NCBI RefSeq assembly: GCF_024323335.1
Contig: NC_066580.1
Span: 86,537,391-86,601,390, forward strand
Source: Lathyrus oleraceus
Taxonomy: Eukaryota; Streptophyta; Magnoliopsida; Fabales; Fabaceae
Direction of reading: 5' to 3'
Length of the DNA: 64,000 nt
Positions 12,160 through 23,270 of this stretch are shown here, one piece after another. The translations under genes and the position numbers were made by a program. Each line of letters starts with the position of its first letter. Position 1 is the stretch's first letter. The notes below the pieces were generated by a model, which saw only the letters and a list, made by a program, of their open reading frames with translations, did no database searches and was not told the origin of the DNA.

Positions 12160-13369
12160 TGTAGCACCTCAAATTTGCACCTATCATTGTACATACATTT
12201 TCATATTAGGTCATAGCATATCATGGTCCATTGCATAGCATTGCATTGCCTCTTTTGCCTCAAGTGCAAGCCAATCAAGGAATTAGGTCAAACTGATCAG
12301 GAGATCAGTCAGCCAAGCAAGCAAGCACAATTCTCAAGGGAGCCAAAGCCCTAGGGTTTGTCCAACAAGTTCACATGACTTGGAGGTCCATTTGAAGTGT
12401 TCAAGACAAGGGTTGAAGGCTCAGAGGTCATCAGTTCATACACAAACAGTCAAAAACCCTAGACAGTCAACAGTCAGTCAAAGCAGTGGATGGTGGCCAT
12501 TCTTGTGGAATTTGGGCACCATGATCAATAATCAAGAGTTCATATGTCTTGGGACATCATTTAAAGTCAAGTTCTCAAGGAATTAGGGTTTGGAATTCAC
12601 CAGAAGAGGTTCAGTCAGGCAGAAACCCTAAAAGTCAACTGTTGGTCAACTGTCCATTTAATCAGTGATTTGATGATTGGAATTGGTTTGTGAGAGCTCA
12701 TTCATGTCCAAATAGTCCTCATATATCATGTCAAACACCATCATGGAAGAATTTGAAGCCAGATCAGAAATTTCCAAAAATGGAAACTGGACCTGTAACT
12801 GAAACTTACCAAAAATGGAAAGTCTTGATCCTCAAACTTACATCATGATACAAGCTTCAAATGAATTTTTGCCCAACATGCAAGTTGAAGATCTTGTTCT
12901 CCCATTTCCAAAAAGTCCAAGAACTCTCAATTCCCCTGTGTGGTTGGCAAGTTATGATCGAATCGATTTCAGAAAATCTTGAACTTCAAAGGGCCATATC
13001 TCTCAAACCGTTTGGCCAATTTTGGTGGGGTTTTTTCCTACAAGTCACATTTGATCCCCTCTTTCCAAAAATATAAATTTCATGAGCCAAAACTTCACCA
13101 ATCAAAATGGCATTTTTTGACCTATCTCATTTAAATGCAAGTTTGACCAATGTTTGACTTTTGATATAAACATTTTTCTAGCATTTGGCCAATTGGAACA
13201 GCTCAGAAATATCATTTAAAACATGTTTGCCAAGTCAAATTATGCAGTACATGGAGCCCATGCTAGTTTGCTTGAACATTGGAACAAAAGTACAACTTTC
13301 TACTAACTCTATCCCACCATTTCATGGACCATGCTTTGTACCCTTCAAACAGAGTTTTATTGATCATTT

Positions 13370-15180
13370 TTCTGTCAGTATGAAGCTCCATTTTGCAGCC
13401 TAACACAGCAAAACAAAGGCCATGTCCTACTTGCTTGAATTTTGGAACAAAAGGACACTTTCATCCATACTTTCACACCTTGCTTTGTACCATGACAGCA
13501 GACCTTATGCATCAGATTTTCTGTCATTTTTGAAATTCAATAGCAGGCACACAAGCCACATTGGACAGAAAAAACCAATAGAACTTCATTCATGCTAAAA
13601 ACCACTTTGGCCATTTTGCTAAAAAAGCTGTCAAGACTCCAAAGAGAAGAGCCATGCCTTGTACTGTCCAGCAGAGTTTTGTTCATGATTTTCCTGTCAA
13701 CTAAGGACTAGTAGCAGCTGCAACCATCAGAGATTGCAGCAGAAAATCATTTATTCACCTTGCTTTTGACACACTTGAAAACTCTATCAAAAAGCAACTT
13801 CCAAGAGAAATTTTCTGAACCTGATTTTCCTGTCATGAGGAATTAAGGGCCAACCTAACCAACAAAACACAAGCCATGGCTCACTCATCCTAAGAAGAAA
13901 AACTGCATTGACTTTGCATTGGCATTTCAAAACCTTTTGTCAAACACAAAAGACCAAGCCTGGCCCTTGCTCTCCCACACAAACACATCAAACAAGACTT
14001 TCAAACCCATCTTTTCTGTCATGAGGAATCAATAGCAACAGACCAACCAAAAGCCTCATTCACCTTGCCTTGACATTTTTCAAGAGGCTGTCAAAAAACT
14101 CTAAGGTTACAAGGCTTGGCATGACCACACTAGGCAACATCTAAAAGCAGAGTTCACTCCTCCTTTTTCTGTCATGGCAGCCACAAACCATTTGGCCTGA
14201 GCAGCAGCCAAGATTGCACACAAAACACTTCACACTTGCATTTCAAAAAAGCTGTCAAAGCTCAAAACCACAAAAAGCCACATCCAACAGCAGAGTATTT
14301 TTTCATTTTCCTGTCATTGAAAAAAACCAATAGCAACAACTAACCACCTCCCACTGCAGCAAGAAGACCCTTGGCTATCATTCTCTAAAAAAAAACACAT
14401 CTTGGCATTCTTGCAAAAAGGCTGTCAAAGAACTTCAAAAAGGAGAAAACCTTGCCATGCTTCTAACAGCAGATAAAACACCATTTTCTGTCATACATTG
14501 AAACCTCAATATAGCAGACCAAACACTTGTCCTCTTATTTCTCTCAAGCCTCAATCCTTGCATTTACCAAATCAGTCCAAACTCACAAAAAGAATTGAAG
14601 CCTAGCATTGTTTTTTCCACCACCATTTCATCATTTGGAAACCCTGCCACAAGCTACAAGAGACCACAAACCGACAGAAGTCCTTACTCCCTCTCATTAG
14701 GCACTCTTTTCTCCAAATGGCAAATGCTGTCCAAAAACAAAAAGAAACCAAACAGAAAATCAAAGCCTCATTTTCTGTTATGGAGTAGCAGTAGCAGCCC
14801 ACACTGCAGACCAAAATCACTAGTTCACCTTGCTATTTGCATTTCAAACTTTCTGTCAAAACTCCAAAGTCACCAAGCCTTGCCTTGCCCTGAAGACAAT
14901 CCAAGCATCCTTTTGAACCACTAGAGGCAGCCACAAGCCAGCATAAACCATGGTGTTCCCAATCTCATTTTCACATTTCATTCAAAAAGCCACCAAATAG
15001 CCAAAACATGACAGCTCTTGTTCTAAGCACTTGTTGATCAAAAGAGCATTGCAAACACATCTCAAATATCACATAGCAAGTGTCCAAAGCCTCAAAACCT
15101 GCAGAAAACATCAAGAACTCAAAATCACTTTTCAACTTGTCACATTGTATCAAATTTGCATTTTTCAAAGCCACTTTCAC
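13370..15180 (+). repeat. Degenerate ~150-bp array in B's 5' LTR
   Basis: The word TTTTC(C)TGTCAT or a near variant recurs about nine times (near 13373, 13523, 13690, 13830, 14015, 14165, 14305, 14485 and 14770). It is usually followed by GGAATCAATAGCAACAGACC-like text and preceded by AAGCTGTCAAA-like text. Spacing is roughly 140-190 bp. The D LTR lacks the expansion, which explains most of the 1.2-kb difference between their LTRs. Confidence 0.7.
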
Positions 15181-16257
15181 TCTCAGGCCATTCCAAGCTT
15201 AGCAAATTAGTTTGTCATGATCCATAGGGTATATTGAAGCTGTCTCAAACCTCCATTGCTCACTGTTTGAAAATCAAAAACATCACCTTTCTCAAAATCA
15301 AGCAAAAACCAGTTCAGTGGCCATCTTCATTTCCAGCTTGATTCAAGTTCAAGTAAGGTGTCAAACAGCTTGCCTTGGACCCTTTGAAGCTATTTGGATA
15401 CCTGTCAAGCATTGAAAGCATCTCCAGCATCACATTCAACATTGCCCTGTTCAGTTTGGTAAATTTTCGAGCTCCATTATTCTTCAAATTACTACATGCT
15501 TTGGATAGGTCCTTTTATGCTGAGCATCATGATGTTTTTATTTTTGAAAATGGCTGTGTGTTCATGAAGTTATGTTGAAAACAAGTTTGATGTTGATTTA
15601 TGTTTGTGCTCGATTCATGATACATACAAGGTTTTAATGAAAATGGTTGATAGACTCTTGTTTGCCATGATTAGATGAACATTTGTGTGCATCCAATTTT
15701 AATTTCTGGAGAAAAATTGTGAAACTCAAATTAGGGATGAATGCTACAGTAGAAACCCTAGGTTCCCATTGCCTTGCCCAAATTTTCTTTCATTTCCACG
15801 TGCATGGCTTGGCTTTCCTCAACAACCAATCAAAACATTTCATTACCTGGCCAAAACGACCGTGTTTAATTAAGTGAATCATGGAATTACAACTTTGCCA
15901 TTCTTGCTTCATTTATTCCATTTTAATTTCACATTTTATAACCAATCTTCCAAAAATCATAAATGCTCCAATTTTAATCCAATTTGAATGGGATTTTTTG
16001 TGTTGTGTTCATCATGATCTCTACTTTTTTATCATTATTTTTCCAGAATTTTTGGATGAGTGGTTTTTAAATGTTGTTAGGGTTTGTGACATGTGACCAA
16101 ATTTTGTACACTTTGCCAAATCAATTGTGAAATGATGAGAATGTATCCAATGGCTCCCAAATTTTTTGTGCTTAAACTAGACACATTCATGGTGATTTTG
16201 GTGTAGAGTTTGTGAATTTATCATTGCTGGTTTGTGAGATATGATTTTTTGAATTAG

Positions 16258-16280
16258 GGTGTGACAATTTGTGTCACACC
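16258..16280. promoter_or_regulatory. Perfect 9-bp inverted repeat in the LTR
   Basis: GGTGTGACA and TGTCACACC are separated by ATTTG. The same arms with loop ATGTG occur at 46252-46274 in D's LTR, where flanking sequence has diverged. Each arm holds a TGTCAC/GTGACA core of the type bound by some plant TALE homeodomain proteins. That role is only a guess. Confidence 0.6.
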
Positions 16281-17821
16281 ATTGATGTCCAACTTGATGA
16301 TTTTTGATACCATGCTTCTTGACCTCCAATTGATCTGGTTTTTTGCATGAACCTACTTTTGTATGTCTAGTTTACATGTGAATTTTCTTGGAATTATTTG
16401 TGGCATTTCCTAATTGTTTGAGATTTTCTCCCCTGTTTAGTCATATGTTGACTTTTTGTGACACTTGTTCCCATTCCATTTGTGAAATTCTCATACTTTA
16501 TTGGATGGACATGAAATTTCACATGAGATAACTAGACATCCTCATCTTTGCCATGGTTTTAGTCCCATTCATTTATCATACACCATTTCTGATTTATGAT
16601 TTTTCTAAGTTGATGCATGTTTGGTTGACTTCATTGAGCATGTTCAAAATTGCTTTGACTTTCTGATTTTCATTGACTGCCTTCCACTTGTCCAAATGAG
16701 ATGAAATTTGACATGCTTACCATGCTATGTGTTAGGATTGATCATGATATATTTGGTGATTTTTGGAAGTGTTTGAGTTTGCTTTTAATTCAAGTCTTGC
16801 TGTTGACTTCTATGAGCTTCTGTTTGCTATACCTTGACCTAAATTGTTCATGAAATGATGATGATGATTGATATGAATGTGAAACCAATTGGTTGTGTTT
16901 CTTAATTGTTTGAACATGATTTTAGATGCTTGCCCTTTGCTGTTTTGACTTTATCATTCATTTTTGACCCTAGGCTTGCCCTAGTGGTCCTGTTACTCAC
17001 CTTTGAGCTTGTGTTTTCAGGTTGACCATCAAATGGCCATTGAGACCAATTCTTTTGATTGAGCTTGCTTAGAAATCATTGTCTAACTTGTTTGTTTTGT
17101 AGGTGGCTTGGCTCACATGCCCTAAGCCTTGTGCCTTGCACATCCATGTGCCTCTAATTGACTGTTGGTGTCTGTTTCTGTTTGAAGTTGCATACTAACG
17201 TCTGCTTGACTGTTTCAGGTGCTTTAGTTGCTTAGTTCCTTGTGAACTTTTGCTTTGCTTTGCTTGTATAAGCAATCTGCATTGAGGTATGTCTCTTTTA
17301 CTTCATGTAGTCTGGAAGACCTGGCCTGTTACTTGGCCAGGCAACTGACTGAAGTCCTCCTTAAGAGGCAATGTTTGTGACTGTTTACTTTTGTCCTTGC
17401 ATAGAGTCAAAGTCCTCCTAAGTGAAGAGGCAATTGGTGGAAGGTAGGGATATGCAATCTATCCCCCACTATTCAGTGTGTCATCTGCTTTGCTCGCACC
17501 ACTGTGTTGATGCATTACAGATAAAAACCCAAGATCTTGTGCAATTGCACAGTTGAGTCAGTATTAAATGTGTAGAAGGGTTCCCACTTTCTGAACCCAC
17601 ACATTCTTGTCTTGAGCTCTCCCAGGCCAGGGATAAGAGCTGTGAAGTCTTATCTTCACTCACCTTTCATCTGCTTCACCTTAGCCCCTCAATGGCAAGG
17701 TTAAGAGCACATTCACCCCATTCCAGAGGTTTGTTTGTTGAGGTTGATATGACCCCTCGACTAAAACCTAACCCTTGTTTGAGCCACTTGCTTGTGTATA
17801 GTGTGTGCTAACTGTGTTTGT

Positions 17822-17999
17822 AGGATTGTTTGACTTGCTTCCTGTGCAAGTTAGGATTGTTTGACTTGCTTCCTGTGCAAGTTAGGATTGTTTGACTTGC
17901 TTCCTGTGCAAGTTAGGTTTTGCTTGGCTTGCTTCCTGTGCAAGTTAAGTGTGTGTGTGGCTTGCTTCCTGTGCAAGTCATGTCTAGGATAGGCTGGCT
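17822..17999. repeat. 31-bp tandem hairpin array in B's 5' LTR
   Basis: AGGATTGTTTGACTTGCTTC and variants repeat at 31-bp spacing (17822, 17853, 17884 and on) for about six units. Each unit has a hairpin with arms ACTTGC and GCAAGT around a TTCCTGT loop. The last unit has CTGGC/GCCAG around TCTCTGT, a double compensatory change. Confidence 0.85.
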
Positions 18000-18885
18000 C
18001 TCTGTGCCAGTTAGCTAGAAACCTTAACTTAGGGATGATTTTGCATGATAACATCTAGGCTCGAGTCGTAGTCTCCCTAGTTGTGTCTCCCTCTGTTATC
18101 TGGTTAGGCTAGTCCTTTATCCCTCCGTAGGGGAACTACATCGCCCTGATCTTCATACCAGATGAAGTATGTAGGCAGGAGATTGAGCTGATCTCTCCGG
18201 GCGCCCTTTTTCTTTTTTGTGTATGTTTGACAGTTATAGGCTGAGTCCCCGACTCCCTATTAATTTGTTGTGCTGTTGTGTGCTTGGAAGCTGATGTAAG
18301 TCCATCGAGTGGCATTTGGGTTCCAGTGTGCGTGTGTTTGGTTCGGATGCTGATGTAAGTCCAGTGATTGGCAGTCGGGCTCCATGTTTGCCTTTGCCTT
18401 TGTTTGTTTGTGTGCGTGTCAGCCGAGCTACGAATGCTCTGATTCTTCTCTCGTCCGAGAAGATACGTATGCATAGGATGCGACATCCTAGCGAGCATGT
18501 GTCGTTTCCCCAGTCCGAACTACTTCGACTCTGATGTCTATGCCTGATAGACTAAGTAGGCCCAGGATGCGACATCCTGCCGAGTCAGTTTCAGTCAGTT
18601 TCTTTTGTCTCCTTCAGCCAGTGTGTGTGAGTATTTGAGCAGTGTTATAGCAACCATTTATCCTTCCTTTTGTGCGTGGATCCCGTCGAGTACGACGGAT
18701 GCGTAGGGGTGCTAATACCTTCCCTTCGCATAACCGACTCCCGAACCCATCCTCTTTGGTCGCGAGACCATGTCTTTTCCAGGTTTACTCTGAGCGTTTC
18801 CTTTCCCTCTTTTGGGATAAATAACGCACGGTGGCGGCTCTGTTGTTTCTTGTTTTCCCGCCGGTTTTTCGCGCGATGCGACAGC

Positions 18886-18904
18886 TGGCGACTCTGCTGG
18901 GGAC
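18886..18904 (+). other. Primer-binding site of element B
   Basis: TGGCGACTCTGCTGGGGAC starts two bases after the LTR end. It begins with TGG, complementary to a tRNA CCA end. Ogre elements are known to use tRNA-Arg, but I could not align a tRNA here. D has a related site at 49415. Confidence 0.85.
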
Positions 18905-20024
18905 TAGAGAAGTTGACCTCTGCTGGTCCATCTTCCCTGAGCGAGTCTCTCCTAGCGCTCTCTAGGATTAGGGTTTTGGTTGCTTTCTGCTTGTTGTATT
19001 TTATTGCATTCATTGTATATATGTACATTTATTGTTTGCATTGATTGTGTGCATTGATGTTTGCATTCATATTCATTATTCATTACTGGCTGGCTGTCTG
19101 TTTTTCTCTGTGTGGGGGGGAGTCAGTTGAGGTAAAAGGTCCAATACCCAGACCATGAGTGAAAATCTAGGATGATTAGGAATATAGTGATTCATGGGAA
19201 GCGGGTGGTATGGCGCCACTTAGCGGAACATTGATATCACGAGCAGTTCAGACCCTGGTGGGATATTATTGGTGCATACATCGGGTGTGCACAGGATGAT
19301 ATTCTGCGAAAGGTTATTTATGCTGCGTTTCTCTCGACTTTACCCTGGCCTAGATAACACCCGTGAGTGGGGAGGGTTTGATCATTACAGGTACAGTTGG
19401 TGATTTGTTGGTGACTCTTGGTACTGATGGTGACTGTGAATTATGGGGCATTTATTTCTGGGACGCCAGAGTTCTGTCCATGGTTTATCAGCGGGTTCCG
19501 TTTATTTCGGATCCCCGGGCTGAGTTGAGAGTACTTGTTCAGAGGATCCGTTTGTCACCCGTTTAGTGGTTGTTCCTGTAAAGATAAGTGATATAATCTC
19601 CGGTTCCGTTTATTTCGGAACCCCCCCAAGTTGGATTTATGGTGACTTGATCCCACAGATTGACTGATTCAGAAAAGCAGAGGGTCTACAGTTGACTTGG
19701 TGGCACAAGGGCCTGCATTCATGCATTTGCATCATATCATCTCGCATTCATCTGCATTCAACTCATGTCTGTCCGTACTCAGGGTCCATTATTTTAAATT
19801 AAAAACCCCGGTTGAGAGACATCCAGATGTCAAAATGTTGTTGATGAAATTTTATCTGTCTCGATGAAACCAGAAAAAAAGAGGACTGAATATTCCTAGT
19901 ACGGACAGACATTGCATGTGTGAGTCATACTAACCCATTTGCTGTTTTGTAGGTTTCAGTATTCAACCGGTGCGCATAGCTCGTCTGTTCAGATAACCTG
20001 CTGGGGGTCAACAAATCCAAGCTG
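18905..20024 (+). other. Element B leader with structured segments
   Basis: This 1.1-kb untranslated stretch between the PBS and the Gag-like ORF has no ORF resembling D's ORF1. It holds a hairpin with perfect 7-bp arms GGTTCCG/CGGAACC at 19602-19622, a near duplicate at 19494-19514, and a long hairpin with perfect 15-bp arms ATGTCTGTCCGTACT (19765-19779) and its complement (19898-19912). A TTTTGTAG/GTTTCAG acceptor-like run lies near 19945-19960. Packaging or dimer-forming signals would be expected here. Confidence 0.65.
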
Positions 20025-21317
20025 ATGGATCTTCCCAACGCCGATATCCTTGAACTGAAAGAGATGATGAGGGAGTTGTTCAATGTTGTGCAAGGACTTG
20101 CCTTGGGGCAGAAAGCCATGTCTGAGAGATTGGAGAAGATTGAGAAATGGCTGATAGTAGAGAAGGTTCAGGGGAAGGCTCCGTCCTCCGAAGTGAACAA
20201 ACCTTCTGGTACTGTAGCAAGGAAATCCTCCGACAGTGGTCCATTCAAGAGGGAAGTTGAGCCAGTTGGTGTGCCTGCAAAGAAAGAACGTAGTAAAGAT
20301 CGTTATCATCCTTATGCTGCCACTATAACCACTCCTATCAACAATCCGCCTGCTCAACAGCAACAACTGCCACTTCAACAGAAGACACCGGGAGCTAAGA
20401 GCCAGGTGAAGAAGAAGAAAGAGGATCGTCAGTTTGAGGAACCACCCGTGACTTACGCCCTTCTGTTCCAAAGGTTGATGGATCTTGCGTTAGTACGGCC
20501 AAGGATATTGATTCCCCTAGAACGGCAGAAGAGGCCACCAAACTATGATGAGAATGCCAAGTGCGAGTTTCACTCTGGGGCACCCGGACACAACATTGAG
20601 GGCTGTAGAGCTTTTAAGCATGTCGTCCAGGACATGGTGGACTCCGAGACCATTAACTTGGCCCAGATTATGAAGGGGGATGTCAACCCTGCGCCCAGAA
20701 GGGGTCCTGTAAAAGTCAAGATGGTGAAGAAGGCCAAGAAAGGATTAGAAGTGACTGAGGAGGATCAGCTAAAGGTTCCAATGGCTGTGGTCCCAAAACC
20801 TCTGGAGCAGGATGGAGTTTTCCCTGTTAGTGATAATTCTTGTGCGATCGTCACCATAGAGGGAAGTGGATTGATGAAAGACACGACCCAGAAGATGAAG
20901 GAAGTAGAAATGGACGATGTAAGGTGCGGAGCACCCCGTCTGGCAGTTGAAACCGTCCAGGTAGAGAAGGCCCTTGTTGCTGAGAAAGAGAAGAAGTTGT
21001 CCATTTCTTCTTATAAACAAGCTCTGGAAGTGGTGAGAAACAAAGAGGCGCAAGGCTGGGGAAGGATCATTGACATCGTGATAAAAGCAGACATGTTTGG
21101 GGTCGGATATCAGCCGGATTTAGAGTCGTCTAGACCAAACAGAGGATGTCGTCCGCCGTACACCTTCGTCAGTGCAGGGATGTTGGGTCCTGGTCATGCC
21201 CGTTCAGTGGGTGAAGATGTTGACAGCAACCGCGAGCTTGAGGCGTGGATAAAGTCGTGCGTACCAGGCAACTGGAAGGCCTCCAAGAGCATCACTGTCA
21301 CTCGTCCAGGAGTGTAG
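20025..21317 (+). CDS. Gag-like ORF of element B lacking capsid and protease (430 aa)
   Basis: This intact frame runs from ATG 20025 (LMDLPNADILELKEM context) to TAG 21315-21317. Residues about 8-45 form a heptad-rich helix (ELKEMMRELF, MSERLEKIEKWL), like the coiled coil at the Gag N-terminus of D. A Pro/Gln/Lys-rich stretch follows to about 145. The segment YALLFQRLMD then leads into a zinc-knuckle-like CEFHSGAPGHNIEGC at residues 180-194. The C-terminus (SYKQALEVV, GWGRIIDIV, DSNRELEAWIKSCVPG) matches the end of gag-pro in C and D. The capsid block (YARKMSTQTDNDQ in D) and the DTGSS protease are absent. No stop interrupts it although the neighbouring pol is wrecked, which suggests it is still used. 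It probably binds RNA or assembles with helper Gag. Confidence 0.85.
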   Translation: MDLPNADILELKEMMRELFNVVQGLALGQKAMSERLEKIEKWLIVEKVQGKAPSSEVNKPSGTVARKSSDSGPFKREVEPVGVPAKKERSKDRYHPYAATITTPINNPPAQQQQLPLQQKTPGAKSQVKKKKEDRQFEEPPVTYALLFQRLMDLALVRPRILIPLERQKRPPNYDENAKCEFHSGAPGHNIEGCRAFKHVVQDMVDSETINLAQIMKGDVNPAPRRGPVKVKMVKKAKKGLEVTEEDQLKVPMAVVPKPLEQDGVFPVSDNSCAIVTIEGSGLMKDTTQKMKEVEMDDVRCGAPRLAVETVQVEKALVAEKEKKLSISSYKQALEVVRNKEAQGWGRIIDIVIKADMFGVGYQPDLESSRPNRGCRPPYTFVSAGMLGPGHARSVGEDVDSNRELEAWIKSCVPGNWKASKSITVTRPGV

Positions 21318-21545
21318 TATTTCTGTGTTTTAATCTTGTTTGCATGAAAGCCGTACGTTTTGCCCGAAGCGTACTGGTCCATTGTAGGGGCCACCTTATG
21401 TGTTTCATTTTGCAACATTTTGCATCAGTAATAAATGGATGTTTTTGTAATTAAAGGCGGCGTTCCCTGTTTTTCACTTTTTGCAGTTTTAAAAAATAAA
21501 ATAAAATGGCAATGTTTTTATTCTCTTTCCTTTCGATTCATTTGG
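21318..21545 (+). other. Element B intron-like spacer before pol
   Basis: AT-rich sequence with acceptor-like TTTTTGCAG near 21480 sits where D has its gag-pro/pol intron. It shares AATAAATGGATGTTTT and AATAAAATGGCAATG words with element A's intron tail. The exact splice sites are not determinable. Confidence 0.5.
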
Positions 21546-22282
21546 TTCCGACCTTAAAAGTGATTCTCTCGAGCTCATCGATAACAATTTGGTTACACCT
21601 CTATATGACTTCGACAATCCAAGCTATCATGCCGAAGAAGAAGGCGCAGAAGATCGTGATCAGCTGGAATTAGCCAGGTTGTTGAAACAAGAGGAGAAGG
21701 TGATTCAACCGCACGAGGAGTGATTCAAGATTGTTACTCCAAGCTCCGCCGAGGTTAGAAAGCAAAAGCTGAGGCCGACAAAGGATGAGAAAGAGAGAAG
21801 GTGTGAATAGACTATCAAGATGCGAGCAGAGCTAATCAGAAAGATGCATTCCCGGTACATCACAATGAGGTATTGGTTGATTATATGGCTCAGGTCTCAG
21901 TGTTTATCTTCAGGGATGGCTTCTTGGCCAAGACCAGATTGAATTATTTCCAGATGATATGGAGTAAACCAGGTCCACCACACAAGGGGCACCTTCGTGT
22001 TCTAAGTTGATGTCGTTCCGTCACATGAGGCCGGTGCCACGTATCAGAGGTCTACGGTGACTTTGTTTCATGATATGATTCATCGTGAAAGCAAATGCCA
22101 TGTTGATGACATGATGGCAAAGTCCCAAGCAGAACAGGGGCATCCGGTAGACTTGGGGCAAGTTGTTTGACCAGTTGAGATAACTCATACTTTTAAGTCT
22201 GAATCAGTGCACTTATGGAGTGTTGTCCATCAAGCTACCGAGGATTGTTGTGAGCGAATCAGAGGAATCGAGGTCAATCCTG

Positions 22283-22323
<41 letters not shown>

Positions 22324-23258
22324 AAGAGATAAATTGCAGGAACCTCTGATTCTGATACCTCAGTGAAAGAGATAACTGTTAATCCGGTACTTGATAACCC
22401 TCGAGGGGTCTATGAGGTGCGTATTGAGTCAGCATGACTAAGTCTTGTCGAAAAGAGTATGCAATTTACCTAAGCAAGTTTATCGACTGTGAAACAATAC
22501 ACTCACTGTTCGAAAAAGCTTGATGTACTTCGGCATAGGCTGCTCGCCGACTGAGACAGTGTATGCTGATTCATACCACTTTGTGGATGTCAAAAATAGA
22601 TCTGATCAGATATGTGTTTGAGAAGCTAGTAGCAACCCATGGAAAGGTTATCAACCAAGGAAGTTTGAGGTCCCTGATGAGGACATCTCGAGGTACTCAA
22701 ATCGAAAGATTGAGAGTGACTGATCCCGGAGGAGGGGTCTGACCCCAAATCCGAACGGATTCCGATGTCTGAGGGGGAAAGAGACGAGGTGAATAAGGTG
22801 GTGCTTCCCGGATCACAGTTGGTTGCACCAACAATGGTGGCTGAACATAAAGTCTGTATCCTGGATATTGAACCTAGGGATGTGCATCTACCTGGGGCAG
22901 TGTCTTCCTCACAGAAATATGAGAAATCAGTGAAGACTGAATGGATAAAGACTCGGAATGACACGTAGAGCCCAGCTGAAGGAAGGGGCTGACAGTTACC
23001 TGGCATGGGGCAATTGTACCCGGTGAACGAAGCATGTTGTTAACCAAGAAGTATGACCTCGCGCGTACCACGTGGAAGAATTGGTTGAAAGGGATCCTTC
23101 CTCCTCAAGACGATTGTGGGGCAGATGGACAAACAGGTATGAATGTCCGTTCGTGGTCAAGAGGGTCCCATCTGACAGAACCTTGTTGTTTATGACCACG
23201 GATGACGACGATTTTTCCATTCCCTGTGAATGCGGACGCAGTTAGAAAATACTGCGTG
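21546..23258 (+). pseudogene. pol: Element B pol remnant, shortened and frameshifted
   Basis: Degenerate pol text is recognisable in pieces. The N-terminal segment (YDFDNPSYHAEEE, ARLLKQEEKVIQPHEE) lies near 21605-21720. RT words follow in shifting frames around 21840-22100 (a HVDDMMAKS-like relic near 22095). The gypsy RNase H end (EYAIYLSK, CETIHSLFEK, ARRLRQCMLIHTT) lies around 22445-22600. The integrase C-terminus (FVVKRV, NADAVRKY) lies around 23140-23255. Stops and indels are dense. The whole remnant is 1.7 kb against 3.46 kb in D, so large blocks, including most of the second RNase H and the integrase core, are gone. It cannot encode enzymes. Confidence 0.9.
22285..22321 (+). repeat. 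A(37) homopolymer
   Basis: Thirty-seven consecutive A bases follow GTCAATCCTGCT in the pol remnant. At that point D encodes a VDPAKV stretch, so an AAA codon region has probably expanded. No target duplication flanks it, which argues against a retroposon tail. Confidence 0.95.
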
Positions 23259-23270
23259 AAAGAAACCCGC

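Larger units (their letters stand above)
12160..18883 (+). mobile_element. Element B 5' LTR (6724 bp)
   Basis: It begins TGTAGCACCTC and ends GATGCGACA, with near-identical copies at both ends of the element. The interior contains a degenerate ~150-bp tandem array around 13370-15180, a perfect 9-bp hairpin at 16258-16280, a 31-bp array at 17822-17999, and two CGA-loop hairpins at 18474-18490 and 18563-18579. The terminal ~250 bp (GGATAAATAACGCACGGTGG and nearby words) resembles the ends of the C and D LTRs, so this is the most conserved part. Small ORFs inside are not supported as genes, since they recur in both copies without family resemblance. Confidence 0.97.

Noticed and set aside
12380..18534. 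Small ORFs repeated at a 15.58-kb offset as a duplicated gene cluster
   Set aside because: They lie in the two LTRs of element B and are duplicated because the LTRs are; none resembles a protein family.
22285..22321. Poly(A) tail of a LINE, SINE or processed pseudogene
   Set aside because: The run is internal to the pol remnant, with pol text on both sides and no flanking duplication.
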